This document shows, piece by piece, positions 24,771 through 35,985 of a stretch of DNA of 64,000 bases. Both the position numbers and the translations under genes were made by a program. The stretch is from Bedellia somnulentella. Taxonomy: Eukaryota > Arthropoda > Insecta > Lepidoptera > Bedelliidae. Below the pieces are notes generated by a model that was not told the origin of the DNA, made no database searches, and worked only from the letters and a program-made list of their open reading frames with translations. The stretch lies in NCBI GenBank assembly GCA_963576735.1, contig OY755179.1, positions 2,046,001 to 2,110,000 on the forward strand, in the 5' to 3' direction. Each line of letters starts with the position of its first letter. The first letter of the stretch is position 1.

Positions 24771-25735
24771 AAGGTGTTATAATATATTATATTAATTGTT
24801 TTTGAATTTATATTGTAAATTAGCTAACATTGTTGTTTTCTTCTTTTTAATAGTGTTACTAGACAAACATCTTAAAAATAAATCATTGATTTGCCTTGTA
24901 TTCAGGATAATAATATGTTGGCATGTTGGTTAATCGAATCGCCCCGTTAGATATAGCTACCGTGTAATCTGACTGACGTCGTAAAGATGATCATGATTCC
25001 TTCACATCTTTCCATCCCTCCACAAGCCTGATAGATGAAATCTTACGAATAGAAGACGTCTTCTTAATCAATAAGATAATAAGAATAATCTACGAAGCTC
25101 ACGGAAAATAACCGAATTGCTTTACTTCAAAATTCAGTGTTTATTTTAATACGTGCACTTAATATATTATTAAACATTATTAGTCTTAATATTAACAAAT
25201 TATGAATCCAGATCATGTCTTGATTTCATTAATTTATACGCCTTTCATACTGAAATGTCAACGCTCCATTAAAAAAGTTACCAGTTTAGTTTGAGGCATT
25301 TAAAGTATTGGTAATTATAGTAGGAGACATAATATTGCTGCTCTACAACGCTTAATGTCATGTTTGTATGAAAAACGGTTGTTTTACCGCAATTGACGTC
25401 ACAGATTCGTGGTCTGTGAGGAATGGTCATCTGTATTTAATTTAATTAATGGGTGACATTAATAAAATAATATTCAATTTAACTTCTTTCACTATAATTT
25501 TTAATTTAATATAATGTAAATTATAAGTTTCCATTTAAAATACTTTAACCTTTATCTTTATCCGAATATTCTCTGTGTAGAGTCTACTTAGTATAGCGCA
25601 AACGTATATTTTTCCGTTAAATAATAACTAACGATATTTCATTTTGTTTTGTGCTTCATACTGAGTAACGTTGTACACGATAATTATTGTATTTTATTGT
25701 TTTTTTTATAAATAATTTATTGTGTTTATGTAAGA

Positions 25736-26497
25736 CTAGTGGATCGGCCCAGCTCCGCACGGGTAGCGTAGTTTTAAAAACATCTGAGGTTTCTTCAATC
25801 ACTGCTCAAGATTTATGAAATTTAGCGCCTTGCCTTAATTACAATTTGTAGCACTTCAGAATATCGTAACTTTGTGATTTTGAAAGCGCTTTTATGAAGT
25901 AATTGAGTAAAATGCTATGAAATATTTAAAACAATCTAAAAAAGAAACAATGTAGGATGAAACTACTGGCGCCATCTAGTATATTATATGCAAGTTAGTG
26001 AGGATTTGGTTTTGGTATACTTTTTACTGTATAACTTTGGTGTTTCTGTACCGATTTCTATAATTCTTTTTTGATTGAATAGGTAATAATGTTATCGTTT
26101 TTAAATTAAGGGTGAGTGAGAGTATAATAAACGTAAAAGCAAACAAATATCATCAGAATGCTCCGAACTGTCAAGTTAACAGGAGTTACACGTGTTATTG
26201 TGAGTTAACCATAAGAGATAGGCATATGCTGTTGTGGAATATTTTTTAGACAATTTTATGTAGAATATTTCCGTGATATGTGATTTCTATGTAACTTTAA
26301 CCATTAAGGCTGCACACACGATGGAAGCTTAAAAAATGGAGATACTTCTCCCGTTTTCCCAAATATTTCCCGAAATTCCCCTTTACTACTCTGCCGAAAA
26401 GTATACTATACCCTGCCCAGGAGTATGAAGAATAATTGTACCAAGTTTCGTTAAAATCCGTCGTGTAGTTTTTGTTTCCATAAGGAACATACAAACC

Positions 26498-26535
<38 letters not shown>

Positions 26536-26654
26536 AATTTAACTGATTGCATTTTTGGCATCAGTATCGATCACTAATCAACCCCTAATAGTTATTTTGA
26601 AATTATATTTCATGTACAGAATTGACCTCTCTACAGATTTATTATAAGTATAGA
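25736..26654 (-). mobile_element. Non-autonomous Helitron, copy 2 (919 bp)
   Basis: Same ends as copy 1: A|CTAG at the left on + and AAGTATAGA at the right. It has a (CAGA)n tract at about 26498-26533 and is clearly diverged from the other copies. Confidence 0.78.
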
Positions 26655-27314
26655 TTTGTTTTATTGTGCCTACAATGGCAAAATAACGTCTAGTCTTTCT
26701 TTCTTCTATTTTGTCCAACATTTCCCCAATCAACTTTCAAAAGTGATGAAATGTCTATGAAACATGAAATAAATTGATGTTCTTTACCCAATAAAAAAAC
26801 ATCATTTTTGTTAAAATTTGAAAAAGCAATAAATAATAAAATACTTTATTTCCACTTATAATACATGATAACATATTACAAATTAATTTTGTTTTATCAC
26901 ATTTATAACCATAGTTATATGTTTAACTCTGTAGTTGCACAATTGAGAGTTTAATAGCATCCTACTAAGCCAGTGGCCTGTGCTAGGATGCCAACAATAA
27001 ACATATGCATAGGTATTTACATCATTAAATATTATTTTACAATTTTGTTTGCCATTGATTAAAATACTTGTAATTTTTATAAGATAAGACTAACCTAATT
27101 TACAATAAAATTAAACATAAAAATTGAGTGAGATAATTAAAATGACAAGGAATAATTAAAGAAAAGAATAAATATAAATTAAATCCATATTGATGAAAGT
27201 TTTGAGACCCACAAAAACAAATAGACTATTATCATTATTTTAAATAATAATTGAATAACAATAATAATATTAATTTACAAAAAAAAAAACAAAACGAACA
27301 CATTTTACGAATTT

Positions 27315-30257
27315 TTATTCTAAAAGTGTCTCTGTATCAAGGTATGTCAGATTTAGTAGGTACTTTTGTATACATTCCTTAAATTCTATTTTCCCAAGCG
27401 CATGGATATGGCAAGATCTATTTAATTTATTATATATATATCCACCAAGGAAACCTGGAAATCTCCGCGAAAAACTCGTTTTGTAAATATATTTACTTCT
27501 ATAAACATTGTAACTATTGCGACGTGATGGATCGTAAGTTTGTGGAGGGGCAATTAGGATTTGTCTAAGCATAAGTCTATAAATAAACAGTTTTCTAACT
27601 GTAAGCACTTGTGTACGTTCATAGAGTGCCTGTGTTGAATGGTATCGAGGCAGGAAGAGACACACTTTGAGTATTGCTCGCTGAGCCCTTTCAAGTGGTA
27701 GTAGCACGGTTTTTTGAACCCCACCCCATACACTAATACAGTAAACCAAAAGTGACTGGCATAACGCAAAGTAAACTGATCTCAAAATATTTTGATCGAC
27801 CACATTGCGAATGTTATAGAAAACAGCTAAAAGTTTTCTTATCCTAGATGTAAGGGCACTAACATGGTTTTTAAAAGTTAGCCGATTATCCAACAACAGT
27901 CCCAAATACTTTATTGTTTGAACCCTTTCCAAGCAAGGACAACTGCAAGACAAATGAGGGTTATCTAATTTAAGACAGTCATTGTGGGAAAGAACAGTAA
28001 ATTCGGGGGGTGGTTGATCGGATTTATTTATAGTGAATGTCATTAACTTCGTTTTTGAGCTATTGAGACTAAGCAAATTAAGCTGGAGCCAATGACAGAC
28101 TCTATTATACCCTAATTGGGCTTTTGCAAAGGTTTCACACCAACTATCTCCTTGAAAAACCAAAGCAGTATCATCCGCAAATGCGAATATTTTGGCATTG
28201 ATGTTATCAATGTCACAAAGATCATTAATATAAATGAGGAAGAGTGTTGGGCCCAGCACACTACCCTGGGGTACACCAAATAAGACACTATCCTCATCAC
28301 TCAGAAAGCTACCAATTCTGGTTTTCTGCTTTCTTTGGGACAAATAACTTTCAAAAAGTTGCAGCTGTAAACCTCGGATTCCCAACTTTGATAGCTTATC
28401 TAGAAGTATTGGAATCGATACAGTATCAAATGCCTTAGCAAGGTCTAGAAATATTGCTAAATTAAATTTTCCGGAGTTAATACCATTTGTTATACATTCT
28501 ATAAGTTCCGATACTGCATCTTCTGTAGATCTTAGCCGTCTAAAACCATATTGGCTTTTGGAGAGCAAATTGAATGTTTCCAGATAATTCAAAAGTCTTA
28601 TATTGATGACCTTTTCTAATAATTTTGACATCGACGGTAGGATAGATATGGGGCGATAGTTATTAATTTCATTTTTGTCTCCTGATTTGTGTATCGGTAC
28701 AATAGTAGAGTTTTTGAATAAACTAGGGAAACAGCCGCTTCTTAAGGATAGGTTGATAATGTGGGTTAGAAGTGGCGAAAAAACAATAATATTATCTTTG
28801 AGTATTTTTGAAGGAATAATATCGGACTCATAAGATGAGTTCTTCAAAAGTTTGATCAAACATGCAACCTCATCAACATCCGTTTCTAGAAACACAAGTG
28901 AATTCAGTTGTGCATGATTCAATTTTGTGCTATGGGTAGAATTATTAAGTGACGGTCTTTTGTTACTAATATTTTGAGCCAGATTTTTACCCACGTTTAC
29001 AAAATGATTATTTACAATGTTTATAGAAGCAGAAGGATCAGCACTTATTTCAAGAAGTTCACCATTGTGTGATTTATTTTGTTTTGTGAACGCAATCTCA
29101 CTGACGACTTTCCAAGTCTCCTTAGCACCCTTGCGTTTGGCTTTCTCTAACTTATTACCATAATACAAGTTTTTTACATTTTTAAGGAGAGAATTACAAA
29201 AATTCCTATATCTACGGTAAGTTGTTTTCAAAACTTGATTCTCAGGATCTTTTTTTAGATTATAGTTCATTTGGTCCCTGTTTCGAACACACCGCAAAAG
29301 TCCCGGCGTGATCCAGGGCTTTATAATCAACTTAGAATGGGATATTGATACTTTTACAGAGTTTTTTACAATGATACCGTGTACAATATTTACCATTGTA
29401 CTAACAGCAGTATTGACATCATTAGAGTCAAAGACACTCGTAAAATCAGTTACAGATAATGCAGTCGAAATCTTGTCATAATCAAGTTTTATGATGTTTC
29501 TCTCCGGTTTACTGTGAATTGGGAATGTGTTCAGACAAAGGAGAACAGCTTCATGATCGGTAACCGAGTTATTTACTACCAAGGTGGTGTTTGCAAACTT
29601 TGACTTAACAAAAGAATGATCCAGACAAGTCAGTAATCTCGTAGGGATTATATGAGAAGGAAGCAACCCATGCGCGGCCAGTATTTCCACATACAAGGAC
29701 GAGTCTGTATTGTCAACATTCAGGATATCAATGTTGATATCACCCATTAATATGATATTACTGTAGGATGTAATAGTCTTCAATAAAGTATCCAAGGAAT
29801 TTAAGAAATTAGTGACATTTCTAAAAGATGGTGAGCGATATACGGAGACTATTACCATCGAATCATTGATGGTTGTTATCAGACAACTAGCATCACATAA
29901 CTCAAATTGAGTAGTTACACAGTTTATGCTATCTTTATAATATAAAACTACACCATCACTCTGATTGCAATGGTTACACGTAGTGGTATAACTGTAACCA
30001 TCCAATGTTGGTAAATAATCATTATTGATTCCCAACCAACACTCCGACAATATTATGAAATCTGGATGAAAATTAAGTGAATTAAGAAATAAGGTAAATG
30101 AATCAAAATTTTTCCTAATGCTTCTTATGTTTTGAGACAGTATTGTAACATCTTTTGAGTCCTTGATATATTTCATACATTCTTCGGGGCCACATACTAA
30201 AGCATTTGATGATTGTAGTTCATCTAAAACTCTATCCAATTCAAAATTGTTAGCCAT
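27315..30257 (-). CDS. LINE ORF2: endonuclease and reverse transcriptase, 980 aa
   Basis: Residues about 35-235 form an apurinic-like endonuclease (EEP) domain: SQNIRSIRKNF near the start, ILSECWLG, GDINIDIL and TDHEAVLL in order. Residues about 490-770 form the reverse transcriptase: IVPIHKSGDKNEINNYRPIS, FRRLRSTEDA, FLDLAKAFDTV, GVPQGSVLGPTLFLIYIND and the catalytic FADDTALVF. The C-terminal part (IKYLGLLLDN, LLVYCISVWGG) matches the thumb region of Jockey/CR1-type elements. No stop or frameshift interrupts the 980 codons, so the protein could be functional. Activity itself is inference. It nicks target DNA and copies its own RNA in family members. Confidence 0.9.
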   Translation of the reverse strand: MANNFELDRVLDELQSSNALVCGPEECMKYIKDSKDVTILSQNIRSIRKNFDSFTLFLNSLNFHPDFIILSECWLGINNDYLPTLDGYSYTTTCNHCNQSDGVVLYYKDSINCVTTQFELCDASCLITTINDSMVIVSVYRSPSFRNVTNFLNSLDTLLKTITSYSNIILMGDINIDILNVDNTDSSLYVEILAAHGLLPSHIIPTRLLTCLDHSFVKSKFANTTLVVNNSVTDHEAVLLCLNTFPIHSKPERNIIKLDYDKISTALSVTDFTSVFDSNDVNTAVSTMVNIVHGIIVKNSVKVSISHSKLIIKPWITPGLLRCVRNRDQMNYNLKKDPENQVLKTTYRRYRNFCNSLLKNVKNLYYGNKLEKAKRKGAKETWKVVSEIAFTKQNKSHNGELLEISADPSASINIVNNHFVNVGKNLAQNISNKRPSLNNSTHSTKLNHAQLNSLVFLETDVDEVACLIKLLKNSSYESDIIPSKILKDNIIVFSPLLTHIINLSLRSGCFPSLFKNSTIVPIHKSGDKNEINNYRPISILPSMSKLLEKVINIRLLNYLETFNLLSKSQYGFRRLRSTEDAVSELIECITNGINSGKFNLAIFLDLAKAFDTVSIPILLDKLSKLGIRGLQLQLFESYLSQRKQKTRIGSFLSDEDSVLFGVPQGSVLGPTLFLIYINDLCDIDNINAKIFAFADDTALVFQGDSWCETFAKAQLGYNRVCHWLQLNLLSLNSSKTKLMTFTINKSDQPPPEFTVLSHNDCLKLDNPHLSCSCPCLERVQTIKYLGLLLDNRLTFKNHVSALTSRIRKLLAVFYNIRNVVDQNILRSVYFALCQSLLVYCISVWGGVQKTVLLPLERAQRAILKVCLFLPRYHSTQALYERTQVLTVRKLFIYRLMLRQILIAPPQTYDPSRRNSYNVYRSKYIYKTSFSRRFPGFLGGYIYNKLNRSCHIHALGKIEFKECIQKYLLNLTYLDTETLLE

Positions 30258-30541
30258 TTAAGAATTAAAATGATACTTGCAACCACTAACTGTACCAACA
30301 ATCTGGCAAAAGTAATCATGCATAAATCCGAATCTATTAAGAGTTTAAATAATAAAATTGTAATCCAAACTAAGTATTGCATTGTGGTCTCGTAAAATCT
30401 ATAAACAGTAATAGAGTGTCCATAAATTAAATTATAAAAATAAATAGAAATATAATGGAACATAACAAAAAGTAATTTAAATTTAATTAAAATATAAAAG
30501 AAAATTAAATTAAAAAATGGAGCGCTGCAATGATCAAATAG

Positions 30542-31516
30542 TCATTTATGCAATTGAAATTCATACAGGCTTTTTTCCGAGTAAATTGGAAAAGGTTTTT
30601 CGTTCTGTGCCTTTCGAATAAAGACTCTTCCGTTAAGATGCCAACACGAGTAATTTCCCTTCTTGGAGATTTGTCGAGCTTCGTAAAATAGTTTCTTTTG
30701 TTGAGGGTTTAAATAATCATCCACGTACACCGGGGTCTTCTTGCCCCCAATCCCAAGAGTAGCCGTGTTCAATTTATTTTCCACCTCTCGACCTTTGTTA
30801 AAAGTTTTTGTGGCAGACAGAAATTCATTTTTCTTGAATACAGTATTAAATTCTGCTACTATAGGTCTAGAAACCCCAATTTTACCTGGCAATCGATGAA
30901 TATCGCGCAGATCGTTAGGTTTTAAGTCAACATCAATACTATTAGCTATATTTGTAATAACAGATATTAGGTCTTGAGGTTTTTCTTGATTAATGAGAGG
31001 AATATTACGAACTTCTACTTTCGATGTTCGGCTTTGTTGGCGAACTTCATGCAGCTGCCTTTCTAAGGAGTTTATTCTTTCCATCATAATAGTTCGTTCT
31101 TTATCGATATTCACTACCCTGTTTTTAATCTCTTCATAGCCGGCAGACATGTAAGAAATACTCCTCTCGATTTCAGCATTAGTTTTGTTGATGTCAGAAT
31201 TGGATCTTTTCACTTCAGATATTTGATGCTTGAGATCAGATACATCCTTGACAAGAATAGATAGAGTATCAGCTTGCTCTTTATTCCAAGACGACAACAT
31301 CTCCTTCATTTCGCGCCTGAAGTCCGCCAGCGAATCACATAAGTCCAGCTGTGACTTAGGGGAATCATCCATTCTTTGTCGTTTATTACGAGTATTTTTA
31401 GAATTAACGCCCTTGGTTGGAATATTCTCTGAGTTACTGGCTACTGGAGACTTTGAACCAGAAGATTCCTGGTCATACTTAGGTGGTGTTCTTTTCAGCG
31501 GCATTTTGACATGCAT
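30542..31516 (-). CDS. LINE ORF1: coiled-coil nucleic-acid-binding protein, 324 aa
   Basis: The N-terminal third is polar and low-complexity (KRTPPKYDQESSGSKS). Residues about 75-170 show a long coiled coil (heptads such as ISEVKRSNSDINKTNAEIE and INSLERQLHEVRQQ). The C-terminal half (VEVRNIPLINQEKPQDLISV ... DIHRLPGK ... RPIVAEF) matches the RNA-binding C-terminal region shared by many insect LINE ORF1 proteins and related to baculovirus FP-type proteins. The start codon chosen is the first Met. A second Met lies three codons later and is equally possible. No zinc knuckle is seen. Confidence 0.82.
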   Translation of the reverse strand: MHVKMPLKRTPPKYDQESSGSKSPVASNSENIPTKGVNSKNTRNKRQRMDDSPKSQLDLCDSLADFRREMKEMLSSWNKEQADTLSILVKDVSDLKHQISEVKRSNSDINKTNAEIERSISYMSAGYEEIKNRVVNIDKERTIMMERINSLERQLHEVRQQSRTSKVEVRNIPLINQEKPQDLISVITNIANSIDVDLKPNDLRDIHRLPGKIGVSRPIVAEFNTVFKKNEFLSATKTFNKGREVENKLNTATLGIGGKKTPVYVDDYLNPQQKKLFYEARQISKKGNYSCWHLNGRVFIRKAQNEKPFPIYSEKSLYEFQLHK

Positions 31517-32897
31517 AAATCAAATAATAATTGGTAAACTGCTTTTACTAACAAGCCAGGCTGACAAGTTGTGATCCAGAGCCCATTGATTGATTGACGC
31601 GTTCAAAACAAAAACAATATTGATAATGACAATTCCGTGATTGATCCGTCAATATGCAGTTTGACGTATGTGGATAGGATAATTTGAGCAGGTTATTTTT
31701 ATCTATCAACACAAATATTTTGTAAAAATTTGTAAATACCTTTATAATTTCTCTTTTCTTTGCTTGTGTAAGAAGATTTTGAAAATGTTAACGACTTCAA
31801 ACTGTCCAAGATGCAGCAGTTTTACACAAAATATGTGGTCCCAGTGGAATCCAACTGATGTGATCGATGATAGTAAAGATGATCGTTACTTGTACAGCAA
31901 ATTCTTCACCTAACATTAACTTTAAACCACAAAAAATATAACGATTTTGGAGACCAAGCAACAGGTATGTTTACAAAGAGAACGCACGCACACATATGAG
32001 ATTAAGATAAGTTTTCAAATGTCATCAAAGTAAACAATATATTGGAATTCGTTTCCGAAAGTAAATCAAAAGATAAAATAAACCAATCAAAACTAATTAC
32101 AGTAAGATTGTTTAACCGAGAAGACTATGAGATTGAAACAATTTGATAATGAGACAGAATCAGTAATTTATCGCGTGATTGTTGCCGCGTGCAGTGGCCG
32201 CGCAAGGCCACGCGTGCTGGCATACCCGCCGTCGTTTCCGCCAAAGCCTGCTGTCTGCACTGCGCTACAATGTAGTGCGTCCCAAGCCGACTCTGGCACC
32301 ACTAATTACAAATGCTCGCCACGCTAACTACTAAGACTGAGAATCCGCCATACTGCACAAACAAAATGAGTTTTTTAAGAACCAATAGTACAATAATCGC
32401 TTGACTTACTTGTCACCATCTTATCACTAACAAGGGGTCACTCAATATACGTAAATGAAGAAATTCTATGAGATATAAAAAAACATTTATTTCGCACAGT
32501 TTTTTTGGATTATACGACAATATATTGTTTTGAACTTCATGCTTGTTCAGAGCCCTTATCTATATTATTTTGACTCGCGATATTATTTCGACTTTATCCA
32601 ATTTGCAAGGTGGCAGGACTCTATGGAATAAAACGAAATTTTGAAAAACTTTAATTATTAAATGATATCATGATAAGTCAATAGAACTCTTCATCATCAT
32701 TTAAATTTACGACACTCAAAGGCAATTTTTACGTCAAATTACATGCCCTTGTTCAAGAATGCGGAAGAGCTTTTGCTGCGGAAACTTCATATTTATATCA
32801 AACACATATAATATTTTAAAATCTTGTTAGACTATCTAAATCTAGGACTTTATGAAGGTGAAGTAAACCTGTACTTACTATAAATATATTGTTGCAG

Positions 32898-34478
32898 GTA
32901 ATGTCGTGCTGTTTGGTTATGACGATACCAGTTCTTCACCAAGATGCTGTCCACTCTGTCCGCAAGAACAGAGAAACGTCAAGTTCCGGATGGAAAGAAG
33001 AACGAAAAACACCAAACAACGACGGTGAAGTTATTTCAGTCAGAATAACATCATCCGTTGCTGTAAATAGAGGACACAACAAAAAGAATCGAAAAGAAAT
33101 AGAAGAAAAGAAACAACTCTTTATACCAGAGACTGTGACACCGTTACCTAACAAAGTCACGATTTCATCAGTCGCTACAACTGATGCAGGAAGCACAATC
33201 TTGCCCAAAGAACTAGAGGGAGCTAACCTAGAGTTCATTAAACAACTTAATCAACGAAAAGCGTCGTTAGGTACTAAACTGACTGAAAACGTCAATTATT
33301 TAGAAGACTCAGAGATTGGGGAAACTGTGCATTCTGAAGTTGAAACACTCCCGATTGAAAGCGACACAATTATTGACGATGAAGTACCTCGAGCTAGATC
33401 AATTTCTTTCAATCCTTCTTACAGAAATAATTTACATTTTCAACATCCGTACAGTAGATACGAAAAGATGAATGATAAGAAAATAACCACAATAAATTTT
33501 AGCATTATTCACGAAACACAACCAACAACTGCTGGTTATAATAAACCAGTTGAAGGTTACAATATGGATCAAGTAAACTCATATAGTAATACTGAATCAT
33601 TTTATAGAAATCCATCGTCGGTCCATCCTGAGTCATCAACGGATATTAGTAAACCACTAGATTATCGTGAATCTTCTAATATAAAAAGCAAACCGTATAA
33701 AGATCTCAGCGAACCACCAAAACTAAACAGTGGTTTTTCGAAAATATTCAGCGAAGCACCCAAGATATACAGTGAGCCGCCCAAAATTTACAGTGAACCG
33801 CCCAAAATTTACAGCGAACCGCCCAAAATTTACAGCGAACCGGCTAAAGTATATAGTGAACCGGCAAAGGTATATGGCGAGCCTTCTAAAATATACAGTG
33901 AACCAGCAAAAGTTTACGGCGAGCCTGCTAAGGTCTACAGTGAACCAGCGAAAGTATACGGAGAACCCGCAAAATTCTATAGTCAACCAGCTTCTTTAAA
34001 TCTTCCACCATCAATGAGTGTTAAAATGACTACATTAGAAGATTTATTTCCAATTAAATCAGCGAAACTACATGACTCAATCAACGGCACTTTGAATACT
34101 ACACCAGTCACAGCTGTTACCAATATCACAACAACAGAAACGGCAGAAAGGAATTCAGAGCATCAGCCGGAGAAAAACTACGAAGTGGATGAAAAGGTGA
34201 GCGTAATGACTGATGGCAAAAGTCACGGCGTTCAAGAAAATAGCAATAAAGATCAGGAAAATTGTAAACAAGACAATTGTAAGGTCGGCTATGTCGTCGA
34301 GGGCAAACAGTACAGGAAGTACAGGGTGGAAGAGAGGACTCCGGATGGGTTCATAGTCGGGGAGTACGGGGTGGTGAGGCACGAGGACGGCGCGCTGAGG
34401 GGGGTGAGGTACACTGCGGACAGCGAGGCGAGCCCCAGACTCATTTATGATGCCCTGATGAAGTTCCTACAGTTGTGA
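32898..34478 (+). CDS. Cuticular protein with Rebers-Riddiford-type chitin-binding domain, main exon
   Basis: This exon follows a TTGCAG acceptor and adds 526 residues to the 11 of exon 1, giving about 537 aa. After the signal peptide comes a long Ser/Thr/Glu-rich region. Next is a repeat block (33733-33990) of about a dozen seven- or eight-residue units of the type KIYSEPP or KVYGEPA. A Thr-rich linker follows, and then the C-terminal domain of about 65 residues (34284-34475). The domain contains YRKYRVEERTPDGFIVGEYG and GVRYTAD, matching the chitin_bind_4 pattern in a variant form. The protein would be secreted and bind chitin in cuticle. The RR-1 or RR-2 class is not clear from these residues. 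Antisense ORFs over the repeat block are shadows. Confidence 0.88.
   Translation, partial: VMSCCLVMTIPVLHQDAVHSVRKNRETSSSGWKEERKTPNNDGEVISVRITSSVAVNRGHNKKNRKEIEEKKQLFIPETVTPLPNKVTISSVATTDAGSTILPKELEGANLEFIKQLNQRKASLGTKLTENVNYLEDSEIGETVHSEVETLPIESDTIIDDEVPRARSISFNPSYRNNLHFQHPYSRYEKMNDKKITTINFSIIHETQPTTAGYNKPVEGYNMDQVNSYSNTESFYRNPSSVHPESSTDISKPLDYRESSNIKSKPYKDLSEPPKLNSGFSKIFSEAPKIYSEPPKIYSEPPKIYSEPPKIYSEPAKVYSEPAKVYGEPSKIYSEPAKVYGEPAKVYSEPAKVYGEPAKFYSQPASLNLPPSMSVKMTTLEDLFPIKSAKLHDSINGTLNTTPVTAVTNITTTETAERNSEHQPEKNYEVDEKVSVMTDGKSHGVQENSNKDQENCKQDNCKVGYVVEGKQYRKYRVEERTPDGFIVGEYGVVRHEDGALRGVRYTADSEASPRLIYDALMKFLQL
33733..33990 (+). repeat. In-frame tandem repeat encoding (K-I/V-Y-S/G-E-P-P/A)n
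   Basis: Units of 21-24 bases such as CCGCCCAAAATTTACAGCGA recur about a dozen times. The left units are nearly identical, which suggests recent expansion; the right units are more diverged. They encode Tyr- and Pro-containing repeats inside the cuticular protein. Confidence 0.8.
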
Positions 34479-34608
34479 TACATTTTGACAGCAAGGCCGG
34501 ATCCAGAACATTTAATTTAGTTCAACTACAGTAAAAAGACTTTTTTTGGAATGCTGTAGGCCCTTGTTCTGGATCTGCCCTTTTTCTCATATTAGGCATA
34601 AGGTTTTC

Positions 34609-34614
34609 AATAAA
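34609..34614 (+). promoter_or_regulatory. Candidate polyadenylation signal of the cuticular gene
   Basis: AATAAA 131 bases after the stop codon, followed by AT-rich sequence. Confidence 0.55.
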
Positions 34615-34883
34615 AATTCAATTATTTAAACACCTGTAATTATGTATAAGCACTCTATTTAAATAAAAACTATCAATTGGATTTTATCTATTTTGAAATT
34701 GTGAACTGTGCCATTTAAAAGTTAGTTGTAAGTAGCAAACTTGTGTTTGATTCAATTATTTAGGAAAATTAAATATTGCAATGTACATCGAGTGTTTTAT
34801 TCCATATTTTAATAAAATTTCAATGAACCAATCCACATGAAAAGATGAGTTACCGAAATAGAACGCTTTCCTTGCCAACGTGC

Positions 34884-34945
34884 GATGGATGTCGTGGTAT
34901 AGTGGTTAGAATAGAAGACTAGCCTGTGGGTGGGCCACATTCAGT
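34884..34945 (+). mobile_element. Decayed tRNA-like SINE head
   Basis: GTCGTGGTATAGTGGTTAGA resembles a box A region of a tRNA. The expected box B is decayed (ATTCAGTCAAAG), so it cannot be a working tRNA gene. Confidence 0.4.
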
Positions 34946-35049
34946 CAAAGAGTATCCACTTCACATGTCATTACTGTACTTACTTTGGAGCTAACACGAA
35001 CTATAATTGGTCTGTATCAATTAATTAATATTATCAATCATTTTATTTT

Positions 35050-35260
35050 ATAGTGTAGTGCCGGCTTAGAATGTCACTACCCCTTTCTACCCACGGGTAT
35101 AGGGCTTTTTTTAGTGGTCTTTGGGCGAGGTATTAATAAAATAATAGTAGGAGATATTGATATATATATATATATATATATATATTGATCATAGGCGATC
35201 GATAGTCTCTGCCTACCCCAATGGGAATTAATGGCGTGAGTATATGTATGTATGATCATA
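35050..35260 (+). mobile_element. Family A repeat 5' part fused to an RTE-like LINE tail
   Basis: It begins GTGTAGTGCCGGCTTAGAAT, breaks off after TTTTTAGTGGTCTTTGGGCG, crosses a (TA)n tract, and ends with the LINE tail piece GTCTCTGCCTACCCCAATGG and GTGAGTATATGTATGTATG. Confidence 0.55.
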
Positions 35261-35372
35261 GGGCTTTTTTAGATTTAGGTCACACTGTATCTGATAATAT
35301 GTGTGATAACTAAGACATCGAAAGGGAGCGCAGAGCATTGTCAGTCCGGGGTAATATGTTGGCACATAGGTT

Positions 35373-35380
35373 TGCTCGGT
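35373..35380. repeat. Target-site duplication, left copy (TGCTCGGT)
   Basis: Identical to 56377-56384. If the next base is counted on both sides it is 9 bp (TGCTCGGTG). Confidence 0.85.
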
Positions 35381-35985
35381 GGCTTATTCCACTTATCCCC
35401 GTTGACAATCCCCGTCAACGGGGATTAGTGAACTTTTTGTTCACAAATCCCCGTTAACGCCAATTGGAGCTTGTAATGGGGATAAGTGAACTAAAAAGTT
35501 CATTAATCCCCATTAAGTCAAAAATAAAATAATCCTGTAAGAATCGGGTACCTTCTATTTATTATTGGATAAGAACTCACTTATTGATTATTGTTATAAT
35601 GAAATAAATTAAATGTAAGCTTGATTACAACACCATTTATACTAGAATCAAAATGTTTACTATAATTAACGTTTGTTACATTACATGTATTAATTAAAAA
35701 GGATACATTAAAACATAGCATTTCTAACATGATAAAATCACAGATTGACTGACAGTTGGTATAATTGCAGATTGTTATAATTCTTAATTAAAAATACTAT
35801 ACAGATCCACAATCTTTTCTTGGCCGGTAAGGGCGTCGCTGTCATCAATATTAGTATTGCCAATAAATAAAAATTAACCATTATAAGGGAAATAATTTTA
35901 CATCATACAGGCTAATTTATTAATGTATTGAAATGTCTTAATAAAACCATTTATATAATATTTATTTAATTAATAACTAGTTGCT

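Larger units (their letters stand above)
26840..31560 (-). mobile_element. LINE (Jockey/CR1 group) with both ORFs open
   Basis: Two non-overlapping ORFs on minus, ORF1 (31516-30542) and ORF2 (30257-27315), are separated by 284 bases. A long 3' UTR runs to about 26840, where AATAAAG-type sequence and AT repeats mark the tail. Endonuclease, reverse transcriptase and an ORF1 with coiled coil are present and there is no RNase H, which suits the Jockey/CR1 group. The outer limits are approximate because no target duplication was recognised. It lies antisense inside the cuticle-gene intron. Confidence 0.75.
10649..32897 (+). other. 22-kb intron of the cuticular protein gene
   Basis: GTGAGT at the left and TTGCAG at the right. 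It contains two Helitrons (12044-13021, 25736-26654), family A, B and C SINEs, broken LINEs (16350-16870, 20497-21960) and a LINE with open ORFs on the opposite strand (26840-31560). Outside the listed elements I see no further exon. 17000-20400 and 24800-25735 hold no supported gene. Confidence 0.65.

Noticed and set aside
33723..33999. ORFs in other frames over the YSEP repeat block
   Set aside because: A repeat with a unit length divisible by three keeps all frames open. Only the frame continuing into the chitin-binding domain is real.
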